A model generated the notes under the pieces. It searched no databases, was not told the DNA's origin, and saw only the letters and a program-made list of their open reading frames with translations. 64,000 nucleotides of DNA from Pseudomonas cyclaminis (lineage in GTDB: Bacteria; Pseudomonadota; Gammaproteobacteria; Pseudomonadales; Pseudomonadaceae): the NCBI RefSeq assembly GCF_015163715.1, contig NZ_JADDUM010000025.1, forward strand, positions 33,281 to 97,280, written 5' to 3'. Positions 18,552 to 27,116 of the stretch are shown in pieces; the first letter of the stretch is position 1, and every line of letters starts with the position of its first letter. The position numbers and the translations under genes were made by a program.

Positions 18552-19895
18552 TCAGGCTCCCAGCAGACTTTGGCCACACACGCGTACGACTTGGCCGTTG
18601 ACGCCGCCCGAGGCCGGGTGCGCCAGCCAGGCGATGGTCTCGGCCACATCGATGGGCTGCCCGCCCTGGCTCATGGAATTCATGCGCCGCCCTGCTTCGC
18701 GAATCATCAGCGGGATCTTCGCGGTCATCTGGGTCTCGATAAACCCCGGCGCCACCGCATTCACCGTCACCTGCTGCCTGGCGGCGCGTGGCGCGAGGCC
18801 TTGCACCAGGCCGATCACGCCGGCCTTGGAGGTGGCGTAGTTGCTTTGGCCGAGGTTGCCGGCAATCCCGGAAATCGATGACACACACACGATGCGACCA
18901 CCGGGGTTAAGCCCCTGGTTTTCCAGCAGTGCGTTGCTCAGGTGCACCGGTGCGTCAAGGTTGACCGCCAGCACGCTGCGCCAGGCCGCTTCGGGCATTT
19001 TGGCGATGGTCTTGTCGCGAGTAATGCCTGCGTTGTGCACTACCACATCAAACGCGCCGTACTGGCTGACATGGGCCAGCAAAGACGAGGCGGCATCCGC
19101 TGCGGTGATGTCCAGGGACAACGCAGAACCACCGACGCTGGCGGCGGCCTGCTCCAACGATTGCTGAGCCTGGGGCACGTCCACGCACACCACATGGGCG
19201 CCATCACGGGCCAACACCTGGGCGATGGCCAGACCGATGCCGCGGGACGCGCCGGTGACCAATGCACGTCGGCCGGCGAAGGGCTTTTCCCAGTTGACAC
19301 CAGGGTTGCCGTCCACCGGTTTGTGCAGCCGTACCACTTGCCCCGACACATAGGCCGAACGACGCGACAGGAAGAAACCCAGGCTGCTGTCCAACGCGTC
19401 TTCGGCCCCCGGCGCCACATACAGCAGTTGCACGGTGATCGCCCGCCGCAGCTCCTTGGCCAGCGAACGCACCAGGCCTTCGAGGGCACGCTGGGCGATG
19501 GCCTGGGGCAAATCCTGGCAATGTTCCGGCGCGGTGCCGAGCACCACCACGCGGCCATGTTGGCCGAGGCGTTTGGCGTTGGCGTGAAAAAAACCGTAGA
19601 GCTCGTCCAATTGTTGCAGGTCAGCCACGGCGCTGGCATCGAACACCGCGCCCTGCACCTTGACCGTCGAGGGCGACTTGAGCGTGGCCGGGGTGGCGGC
19701 AACAGTATCGGTGCTGCTGAAGAAGCGTTGCACCTGAGCGGTCAGGCGCCCTGCCCCGGCAATCATCACCGGGTTGGCCAGCCCCTGTTGGCCGCTGCGA
19801 TGGCGTTGCAGGGCCAAGGGTTGCGGCAAGCCGACCGCCTGGGCCAGGCGCCGGCCCCAGGGGGAATTGACGAACGATAGGTAGCTGTCACTCAT
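18552..19895 (-). CDS. High-molecular-weight 3-oxoacyl-(ACP/CoA) reductase, FabG4-like SDR
   Basis: 447 aa, nearly twice the size of an ordinary FabG. The C-terminal half is a full classical SDR: TGASRGIGLAIAQ cofactor loop, VVHNAGITRD, catalytic Ser in VSSISG and YATSK. The N-terminal 200 residues are a degenerate flavodoxin/Rossmann-like domain (PVMIAGAGRLTAQ, HGRVVVLGTAPE), as in mycobacterial FabG4. In this operon it probably interconverts 3-hydroxyacyl- and 3-ketoacyl-CoA. The ATG at 19895 (MSDSYLSFVN) is preferred over the GTG at 19907. MaoC follows after three bases. Confidence 0.88.
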   Translation of the reverse strand: MSDSYLSFVNSPWGRRLAQAVGLPQPLALQRHRSGQQGLANPVMIAGAGRLTAQVQRFFSSTDTVAATPATLKSPSTVKVQGAVFDASAVADLQQLDELYGFFHANAKRLGQHGRVVVLGTAPEHCQDLPQAIAQRALEGLVRSLAKELRRAITVQLLYVAPGAEDALDSSLGFFLSRRSAYVSGQVVRLHKPVDGNPGVNWEKPFAGRRALVTGASRGIGLAIAQVLARDGAHVVCVDVPQAQQSLEQAAASVGGSALSLDITAADAASSLLAHVSQYGAFDVVVHNAGITRDKTIAKMPEAAWRSVLAVNLDAPVHLSNALLENQGLNPGGRIVCVSSISGIAGNLGQSNYATSKAGVIGLVQGLAPRAARQQVTVNAVAPGFIETQMTAKIPLMIREAGRRMNSMSQGGQPIDVAETIAWLAHPASGGVNGQVVRVCGQSLLGA

Positions 19896-19923
19896 AGATA
19901 GATCCACTCACAACACAGGTCCC

Positions 19924-19952
19924 TGTGGGAAGGGGGCAAGCCCCCTCCCACA
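19924..19952. repeat. Single REP hairpin
   Basis: TGTGGGA-A-GGGGGC and GCCCCCTCCCACA form a 13-bp stem with one bulged A. It sits in the 72-bp gap between fadE and the FabG-like gene and may reduce read-through or protect the upstream message. Confidence 0.75.
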
Positions 19953-19967
19953 CTGACCGCGTTTTTT

Positions 19968-22492
19968 TTAGTTGACCGAGGCGTTTTCGCCTTGGCTGCT
20001 GCGGCGTTTGGGGGCTGGCTCCAGCGCCTGTTTGCGCTGCTGCAACGCCTCCAGCAAACCGAAGTCCTGGGGGAAGTCATCCACCTGGATGCCGTGGTCG
20101 GCGTATTCCACGTAGCGGCCGAGCAAGGCGTCTTCGTCGTCGCTGATCAAGTCCAGCGCCCTGGCCTTGACGCGCCAGGTGGTAAAGGCTGTGGCGGAGA
20201 TCGGCATGGGTTCGAGCACGCCTTGCTTGATTGCAGGCTTGAGTCGGGCCTCGATCAACTCCACTTGCGGCAGCAGACGGAAGCCCAACTCGCCGTACGC
20301 CAGCTTGTCGATTTCCGGCCGTGGAATGTAGGAATTGGCCAGCAACCGGTCGCGGGTTTCACCCGGTGTCTGCACCACATCGGCCACCTGGGCCAGCAGG
20401 CGATCCGAAGGCTTGCGCAGCGGGATGCCGAACGGAAAGCTCAGGCCGCGGACCACTGCGGCGGCGGCTTTCGAGGGGTAGTTAGCCAGCACTTCAGCGA
20501 GGGCTTCATGGGCACGCAACAGCGCGTCCTGGGCCGACCAATGCACCAGCGGCAGGTCTGCCTGGGCCGGCCATCATCCTCGAAGCGCTTGAGCACGCAG
20601 GACAAGATGTACAGCTGCGACAGAATATCCCCCAGACGCCCGGTGATACTTTCCTTGCGCTTGAGGGCCCCTCCCAGCACGCCCATGGAAATGTCCGAGA
20701 TCAACGCCAACACCACCGACAGACGATTGGCCTGGCGGTAGTAGGACGCCAGCACGGGCTCGGTCTTGGCCGGTGCGGAAATCAGCCGGCCGCCGGTCAG
20801 CGCATGCACCACCGCACGTACGGTGTTGGCCAGCACGAAACTCACGTGGCCGAACATCGCCGTGTCAAAGTCTTCCAGCGCCTTGCGCCGGTCCGGGTTG
20901 CGCGCCGCTTCCATCTCGCGGAACACATAAGGATGGCAGCGGATCAGGCCCTGGCCAAAGATGATCAGGCAGCGGGTCATGATGTTCGCGCCTTCCACCG
21001 TGATGGCGATGGGGCTTTGCTGGTAGGCGCGGGCCAGGAAGTTGTTGGGGCCCATGCAGATGCCCTTGCCGGCGACGATGTCCATGCCGTCGTTGACGAT
21101 GATTCGTGCGCGCTCGGTAACGTGGTATTTGGCGATGGCCGAAATCACCGACGGTTTTTCGCCGGCATCCAGGGAGGCCACCGACACCTTGCGCACCGCA
21201 TCGCAGGCATACAAATGCCCAGCCATGCGCGCCAGCGGTGCCTGCACCCCTTCGAACTTGCCGATGGGCAGGCCGAACTGCTTGCGCATCGCGGCATATG
21301 CCGTGGTGCCACGCACCGCAACCTTGCCCAGGCCGACGTTGGCCGAAGGCAAGGAAATGGCGCGGCCAGCGGCCAGACATTCCATCAGCATGCGCCAGCC
21401 ATTGCCGACTTGCTCGCGGCCGCCGATCACCCATTCCAGTGGGATGAATACGTCCTTGCCGGTGGTCGGGCCGTTCTGGAACACGGCGTTAAGCGGCCAA
21501 TGGCGACGACCGCTGTTCACGCCGGGATGGGACGTCGGGATCAGCGCGCAGGTGATCCCCAGCGAATCTTTCGCGCCCAGCAAGCCGTCCGGATCTTCGG
21601 CACGAAACGCCAGGCCCAGCACGGTGGCAATCGGACCGAGGGTGATATAGCGCTTGTCCCAGGTCACTTTGAAACCGAGCACTTCCTCGCCCTCATGCAC
21701 GCCTTTGCAGACGATGCCCAAATCGGGAATCGCCCCGGCATCCGAGCCGGCATACGGGCTGGTAAGCGCAAAACACGGGATGTCTTCGCCACGGGCCAGG
21801 CGCGGCAGGTAGTAATTGCGCTGGGCATCGGTGCCGTAATGCAGCAGGAGTTCGGCCGGGCCCAGTGAGTTGGGCACCATCACCGAAATCGCCGCCGCCG
21901 AGCAGCGCGTCGACAGCTTCATCACCACTTGCGAGTGGGCATAGTGGGAGAAACCTTTGCCGCCGTACTGCTTGGGAATGATCATGCCGAGGAAACCGGC
22001 ATCCTTGGTGTACTGCCAGCCTTCGGGGGACATGTCCTGCCAGACCTGGGTGGTTTCCCAGTCGTTGGCGATGTCGCAGAGGGTTTCCACTTCATTGTCG
22101 AGGAAGGCTTGCTCCTCGGCGCTCAGGCTGGCCGGCGCGGCTTGCAGCAGGCGCTGCCAGTCGGGTTTGCCGCTGAACAACTCGGCGTCCCACCACACGG
22201 TGCCGGACTCGATGGCCGCACGCTCGGTGTCGGACATGGCCGGCATGATCGTGCGAAACAGGCCAAGGGCCTTGCCGGTGAGCAAGGTGCGGCGCAGCGG
22301 CTTGATCGTCATCAGCAGCGCTGGCGCGATGACCAGCAGCGCCGCGACGGTAAGGCCGAACGCAGCAACCACATTGAGCAGATAACCCATTGCCAGCCAG
22401 ACCAGGCCTACGCCCAGCCACAACGTGGCGGCAGCTTGTCGATACGCCAGGGCAATCGCTGCTGCGAAACCCACCAATAACCAGATAACCAT
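19968..22492 (-). pseudogene. fadE: Acyl-CoA dehydrogenase FadE, frameshifted
   Basis: FadE carries out the FAD-dependent first step of beta-oxidation. The long E. coli-type (YafH) architecture is clear. There are two N-terminal membrane helices (MVIWLLVGFAAAIALA..., GLTVAALLVIAPALLM), then MPAMSDTERAAIESGTVWWDAELFSGKPDW, CFALTSPYAGSDAGAIPD, FARAYQQ-like FLARAYQQSPIAITVEGANI and IFGQGLIRCHPYV. The first frame loses sense after LKRFEDDGRP near 20566; adding one G on the plus strand (GGG to GGGG) continues QADLPLVHWSAQDALLRAHE to the stop at 19968, giving about 841 aa against 814 in E. coli. GAGG precedes the ATG by eight bases. A palindromic box shared with the alkB promoter lies 96-115 bp upstream of the start. 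Confidence 0.9.
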
Positions 22493-22587
22493 GGGGATAC
22501 CTCTACTCGATTCAGGGTACGGCTACGACGCGCCAACTCGTGAATGGGCTGACGCGTAAAGCCACACTACAAACTTGGAAACGCAAA

Positions 22588-22607
22588 TTCAAATTTTGTT
22601 TTGAAAT
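22588..22607 (+). promoter_or_regulatory. Shared palindromic operator upstream of fadE
   Basis: TTCAAATTTTGTTTTGAAAT, with inverted arms TTCAAA and TTTGAA. It matches the alkB upstream box (26945-26964, other strand) at 18 of 20 positions. It lies 96-115 bp before the fadE ATG, in the otherwise gene-free stretch 22493-22780. Confidence 0.5.
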
Positions 22608-22780
22608 TTTTATTTAATGCTTGGGCGAAAAAACAGCGACTGAACGCGTCAGCCGAATCAATGCATATTGAACGAATATCGGAACGGGTCGCGTGGGCGA
22701 CCCGGTCGTTGCACTACGGGTGCGAAACCTGCAGAAAGATGCGCTGCCTACGGGTTACACCGGCATGGCGTGACGCAGGA

Positions 22781-24196
22781 TCAAAAGTTGTAGGTGATCC
22801 CCAGGCTCACGACATCGCCATAGGCATCGGCCTTGCCGTCCAGGGTTGCACCCCCAAGGCGATCCTGGTTATGGGTTTTCAACTTGGCTTTTTCCACGAA
22901 CTGGTGGGAGTAGGAGCCGTCGATGCCCAGACCTGGAATAGCCCTGATTTTGTAACCAAAGCCCAGCGAGGTGAAGATCCGGTCGCCATCCGGGATACGA
23001 GGGTCGCGGGTGGAGTTACGGGTAGGCGTCTGGTCCGTCGCAACACCGGCGCGTAACGTGAAATCATCGGTGAGCTTATAGTCGCCGCCGAGGGAGACCA
23101 TCCAGACGTCCTTGTAGTTGTAAGGGATGGCGACGATGGTCGACCCCTCGGACTTCAAGGTCAGGTTTTTGAATGAAGACCATTGGGTCCATAGCACACT
23201 GGCACCGAGGGTAAAACGATCATTGAACTGGTGCACCCAATCGATCGCTGCGCTGGCAGGAACGTCCAGTTGGGCGCTGGCTTTACCGCTCATCTGAAGG
23301 TTCAGACCTGGATACAGAATGCCCGGCAATCCTGCGTCAATCAGGCCCTGGGAGCCTTCGTCAGCGTAGATGTTGTATTTACCTTCGAGTTTGTTCTTGA
23401 TCTTGGCGTGGTAGTTCAAACCCAACGTGTCTTGTGGGGTTGGCTTCCAGGCCAGGCCGGCGAACCAGCCCACCGAGGTATTGTCGACTTTGACCCGCAT
23501 CAACGAATAGCCTATGCCCGCCGGGAATGGGATCGAGTTCGGGGCAAGCGCGGCAGCGGCATAGAGGTCAACGTTCTGGCTGACGAACCCTTTGGTGTGC
23601 TGAACAATCGCACCACCGCCAATGGAAAACTCATCGTTGACCTTGAACGAAAGCGACCCGGTCAACCCAACGGTTTCGATACGCGTGTCAACCGCGAAAT
23701 CCCTTCCTTTCCAGTCATTGTCCCAGGTAGTACGCGCACCCATGGGCACAACCTGGCTGAGACCAAAGGCGAAACGGTCACCGATGGGCATGACCATGAA
23801 TCCGGTCGGCACCCAGGCGGTAAAACCGCCTTGTCCTCCATCACCTTCACGGGGCACGGAGTTGAACGCAAAGGTATCGGGGTCAACGGTCGTTGACGAA
23901 GTGGGATTGCCCGCATAGTCCCTGGCGGTACCCTTGTAGTGGATATTGATCCGCGCGTAGTCGATGTTGAACTGCGAGATATTGTGATCAATGAACGCCA
24001 TCGCCGCCGGGTTGTTATAGGCCGATGACGGATCATCCTTAAACATCGAACCACCACCGAATGCACGGCCCCAGCCTTCCGCCCCGAACGTCGGAGTAGA
24101 AAACCCACCGGCTTGCGCACTCCCCGTAATCACCATCAGGCCGCCGATAACAGCCAGACTCATTAACGTGCGTGCGTGTGTTTTCTTATTATTCAT
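22781..24196 (-). CDS. OmpP1/FadL family outer-membrane long-chain fatty acid/hydrocarbon channel
   Basis: 471 aa beta-barrel with a signal peptide (RTLMSLAVIGGLMVITGSAQA) followed by GGFSTPTFGAEGWGRAFGGGSMFKDDPSSAYNNPAAMA, the FadL N-terminal hatch with its NPA motif. The protein ends in F (SLGITYNF), the usual BAM signal. In this context it is the likely entry route for alkanes or fatty acids. The ATG at 24196 is set by AAGGAA eight bases upstream; the frame extends to 24262 without an SD. It follows praB, with a hairpin between, and precedes fadE. Confidence 0.9.
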   Translation of the reverse strand: MNNKKTHARTLMSLAVIGGLMVITGSAQAGGFSTPTFGAEGWGRAFGGGSMFKDDPSSAYNNPAAMAFIDHNISQFNIDYARINIHYKGTARDYAGNPTSSTTVDPDTFAFNSVPREGDGGQGGFTAWVPTGFMVMPIGDRFAFGLSQVVPMGARTTWDNDWKGRDFAVDTRIETVGLTGSLSFKVNDEFSIGGGAIVQHTKGFVSQNVDLYAAAALAPNSIPFPAGIGYSLMRVKVDNTSVGWFAGLAWKPTPQDTLGLNYHAKIKNKLEGKYNIYADEGSQGLIDAGLPGILYPGLNLQMSGKASAQLDVPASAAIDWVHQFNDRFTLGASVLWTQWSSFKNLTLKSEGSTIVAIPYNYKDVWMVSLGGDYKLTDDFTLRAGVATDQTPTRNSTRDPRIPDGDRIFTSLGFGYKIRAIPGLGIDGSYSHQFVEKAKLKTHNQDRLGGATLDGKADAYGDVVSLGITYNF

Positions 24197-24241
24197 GCCC
24201 GTTTCCTTCTTGTTGTATTGCACCCTTGCGACCTGTTCAAA

Positions 24242-24265
24242 CAAGTGCCTCTCGCGAGGCACTTG
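24242..24265 (-). terminator. Hairpin between praB and the FadL-type gene
   Basis: A perfect 10-bp stem CAAGTGCCTC / GAGGCACTTG with a TCGC loop. On the minus strand it is followed by TTGTTTGAAC, only moderately T-rich. It could end the alkB-praA-praB transcript or set the ratio between praB and the downstream porin. Confidence 0.5.
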
Positions 24266-24307
24266 CCAGTGTCAACGTGTGATCATCACGTCAAGTACTC
24301 AGCGTAC

Positions 24308-24811
24308 TTATGGGCTGACGGTAAACGCCGGAGTTGGTACAGCGGTGAGGGCGGTAATGGTGCAAGCGCCCACGGTTTGAGGCGTAGAGATGCCAAGCGT
24401 GTTGGTGGAGTTCTTCCAGTTGACTGCGATGGTTACCGGTGTAGCGCTGCAGTCGGAGGCGATTTTGAATTTCACACCCGAAACAGTGCCGGTGAACGCG
24501 TCAGGACCTGTGCCAGCGACGGTCAGCGGCCATGGCAAGTTGCTCAACACCGGCACAGCGCACAACGGGTTGGAACCGCTGACCGTGGCGCCAGTAATCG
24601 AGGCGCCCGCGCCACCACTGGCCACGGTACCGGTGAAGATAATGTTGCACGTGACCGGGATATTCAGGGATGCCGGTGACTTGACGGTGATGGAACCCGC
24701 AGTGGTAAAAGCGGCGCCGGCAGGTGCAATGGTCGCCGCATTGGCCATCGAAACGGCACCAAAGCAAAGAGCGAAAGAAGTTGCACAAACGAGGGTTTTC
24801 AAACTTTTCAT
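24308..24811 (-). CDS. praB: Alkane oxidation protein activator PraB
   Basis: 167 aa, exported (MKSLKTLVCATSFALCFGAVSMANA). Mature sequence ATIAPAGAAFTTAGSITVKS with repeated small-residue beta strands and two Cys pairs matches the Pseudomonas PraA/PraB family, named after an extracellular protein that stimulates n-alkane oxidation, probably by emulsifying the substrate. The gene follows praA in tandem, both downstream of alkB. The mature protein is nearly free of basic residues. Confidence 0.8.
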   Translation of the reverse strand: MKSLKTLVCATSFALCFGAVSMANAATIAPAGAAFTTAGSITVKSPASLNIPVTCNIIFTGTVASGGAGASITGATVSGSNPLCAVPVLSNLPWPLTVAGTGPDAFTGTVSGVKFKIASDCSATPVTIAVNWKNSTNTLGISTPQTVGACTITALTAVPTPAFTVSP

Positions 24812-24933
24812 TGTTTTTCCTCACATGTAATGGCGAGTCATTCGCCAGGGGGTAATGGCCATGAACGAGAGGTCACGGTGAAACTGCAGAACTTCCCTTT
24901 CCAGCCAAATCTCAATTCAATTACCGCTGCACG

Positions 24934-25428
24934 TTATTCAACAACTTTGAAATTCGGCGGCATCTTGATCGACACCGTCTTGATCTTGCAGTCTTCGCCG
25001 ATCGGTACATTGGTGGCTTCCAACTTGCCGGTGGCGTTGTCCCAGGTGCCATTCGCCGTAGAAGGCCCGCACTTGCCACCCAGGCCGAAGGCGTGAACAT
25101 CAACGCTGATATTCGACATGGAACCGCTCCGGGTGTCCTTGGCGATCAATACCCACGGCAAGTTGATGGCTTCGACCCGGCTGCACTTGAGGCCGCCGTC
25201 GAATTCAACTTTATCGACATTCACCGAAGTACCATCCGCCGCGACCTTGCCGGCCACCTTGATGGTGCAATCGGCGCTGATCAGCGCGCCTTTGGAGAAG
25301 CTGATCGGGCCTTGGGCCGTGAAGGCACTGCCAGCCGGTTCGATGCGGGCCGCCTGGGCCTGGTGGTAGGCGATCAGGCCCAGCGCAGCCAATAGAATAT
25401 GGGCGGTGAACTTGGCAGGTGTTTGCAT
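24934..25428 (-). CDS. praA: Alkane oxidation protein activator PraA
   Basis: 164 aa, exported (HILLAALGLIAYHQAQA signal). After the signal, ARIEPAGSAFTAQGPISFSKGALISADCTIKVAGKVAADG aligns with PraB (IxPAGxxFTxxGxI and the Cys in the TCN/DCT segment), showing tandem duplication and divergence. It presumably assists hydrocarbon uptake outside the cell, as proposed for the family. It lies 113 bp downstream of alkB and 122 bp upstream of praB, so co-transcription with alkB is likely. Confidence 0.75.
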   Translation of the reverse strand: MQTPAKFTAHILLAALGLIAYHQAQAARIEPAGSAFTAQGPISFSKGALISADCTIKVAGKVAADGTSVNVDKVEFDGGLKCSRVEAINLPWVLIAKDTRSGSMSNISVDVHAFGLGGKCGPSTANGTWDNATGKLEATNVPIGEDCKIKTVSIKMPPNFKVVE

Positions 25429-25541
25429 GGTGTACGTCCTTCCCTTTAATTATTGTTGTTCGGGTCAAACCACTTCCTCGGGGCGATAACGTCCTGCGCG
25501 GCATGTAAGGCCCCGAGTACACAACTTACAGTTACTGCATG

Positions 25542-26822
25542 TCAGAACGGCTTGGCGCTGTTGCTGTACTTCTCCAGATACTTCAAACGCTGTGACGGCT
25601 GAAGATTGGTCAGGGTGATATCCCCGGCGTAATGATTGAGCACCCGATGATCCATGCGCCGGCGCCACAAGTAAGGCACGTACGCCCAGACAATCATGCT
25701 TGCGTAACCGTAGGGCAGTTGCGGCGACTCATCAAAGTGCCGCAACGACTGATAACTGCGCGTGGGGTTGGCATGGTGATCGGAATGCCGTTGCAACTGG
25801 AACAAAAAGATATTGGTCACAATCCGATTGCTGTTCCAGGAGTGACGCGGCGAACAGCGTTCGTATCGACCATTGGGCAACTTCTGGCGTTTAAGGCCGT
25901 AGTGTTCGACATAGTTCACCACTTCCAGCAGCGAGAACCCGTAGATGCCCTGGACAATCAGGAACGGAATCACTGCGACACCCAACCACGCAATCATCGC
26001 GCCCCACAGCACCACGCTGTACATCCAGGCGCTGAGTACGCCGTTCTTCCAGTGCCAGGCCGGCAGGCCGAGTTTGCGCAGGCGCTCGCGCTCCAGGTTC
26101 CACGCTGACTGCGCGCTGAACCACACCGAGCGCGGCAGGAACGCCCAGAAGCTCTCGCCCAGGCGTGAGCTGGCCGGATCTTCCGGCGTGGCGACGCGCA
26201 CGTGATGGCCACGGTTGTGTTCGGTGTAGAAGTGCCCGTAGAAGGTCGGCGCCAACGTAACCTTGGCCAGGAACACTTCCAGGGCGTTGGGCTTGTGCCC
26301 CAGTTCATGGGCGGTATTGATGGCGATGCCAGTAGCGGCGCCGGTCGACATGGCCATGCCCAGATAGGTAAACCAACTCGGTGCGCCGTGCAGTTGCGTG
26401 CGGTCGGTGATGTAACTGGCGGCGTGGACCAGCCCGTTGGAGGGGTCAAGGTTGGCGGTGGCGTGCAGCAGGCCACCCTGGATGATCCACTCGATACCGC
26501 CGGCGGCCAGCCAGCCGGTGATGATCACCGACGAGATGACGAACAGCACGCCGGTGTAGACGATCCAGCGGTAGTAGCGTTGGGTTTCCAGATGGCTGAC
26601 GGCGGACTCGGGCGGGTTGCTCACGTCTTCGCCAAGCAGGCCGTCGATCAGCGGGATCAGGCCGAAGATCACCAGCACACCGACCCACCACAATTGCTGG
26701 ACACCGGTAACAATGGCCAGAGAGCCGGACAACAGCGGCGTGGCCAACGGCATGATGCCCAACCACCAGAGGTGGCGCTTGCCATCGGTCCACACACTTG
26801 GCGCTGCCAGAGTCTGGTTCAT
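25542..26822 (-). CDS. alkB: Alkane 1-monooxygenase AlkB
   Basis: 426 aa integral-membrane diiron hydroxylase that converts n-alkanes to 1-alkanols using rubredoxin-supplied electrons. All histidine boxes are present: HELGHK (172-177), EHNRGHH (201-207), NYVEHYGLKRQ with the AlkB-specific HYG (308-310), and LQRHSDHHA (344-352). About six hydrophobic helices lie before and between the boxes. The ATG at 26822 is set by AAGGAGGCTGCC; the upstream extension of the frame to 26939 has no SD. Rubredoxin and rubredoxin reductase genes are not in the window and must lie elsewhere. praA and praB follow. Confidence 0.96.
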   Translation of the reverse strand: MNQTLAAPSVWTDGKRHLWWLGIMPLATPLLSGSLAIVTGVQQLWWVGVLVIFGLIPLIDGLLGEDVSNPPESAVSHLETQRYYRWIVYTGVLFVISSVIITGWLAAGGIEWIIQGGLLHATANLDPSNGLVHAASYITDRTQLHGAPSWFTYLGMAMSTGAATGIAINTAHELGHKPNALEVFLAKVTLAPTFYGHFYTEHNRGHHVRVATPEDPASSRLGESFWAFLPRSVWFSAQSAWNLERERLRKLGLPAWHWKNGVLSAWMYSVVLWGAMIAWLGVAVIPFLIVQGIYGFSLLEVVNYVEHYGLKRQKLPNGRYERCSPRHSWNSNRIVTNIFLFQLQRHSDHHANPTRSYQSLRHFDESPQLPYGYASMIVWAYVPYLWRRRMDHRVLNHYAGDITLTNLQPSQRLKYLEKYSNSAKPF

Positions 26823-26944
26823 GGCAGCCTCCTTGGCAGGGAGGTGGAAAACAGGTTCAGGGAGCGCTGAAGACTCCAGGAAATCAACCATGCGATAAAA
26901 GACGTTTTTTTCATTTTTATTCGCTCTTAGGCATTTCAAAAATC

Positions 26945-26964
26945 ATTTCAAAACAAACATTGAA
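26945..26964 (-). promoter_or_regulatory. Shared palindromic operator upstream of alkB
   Basis: On the minus strand TTCAATGTTTGTTTTGAAAT, an imperfect palindrome (TTCAA / TTGAA) 123-142 bp before the alkB ATG. A further ATTTCAAAAA half-site starts at 26933, 12 bp away. The box matches the fadE upstream box at 18 of 20 positions. The surrounding 26823-27116 is AT-rich and holds no gene. Confidence 0.5.
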
Positions 26965-27116
26965 ATATTTTTTTAAATAAATAACGCGGAATCGTTAGGT
27001 CGTCAACTACTTTTTCGAAGCCTTTTTGACGTGACCGAACAGTCTCTTTTTCTGCCGTTTGGTCAGGTCTCTAGGGCAGGCATTTGCGACATCCAAACCC
27101 GCAATCAGGGCCACGA

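Noticed and set aside
17659..18888. 409-codon minus-strand frame covering the MaoC gene
   Set aside because: Only its last 30 or so codons are real (the restored MaoC tail). The rest is Pro/Arg-rich out-of-frame translation of the MaoC and FabG genes.
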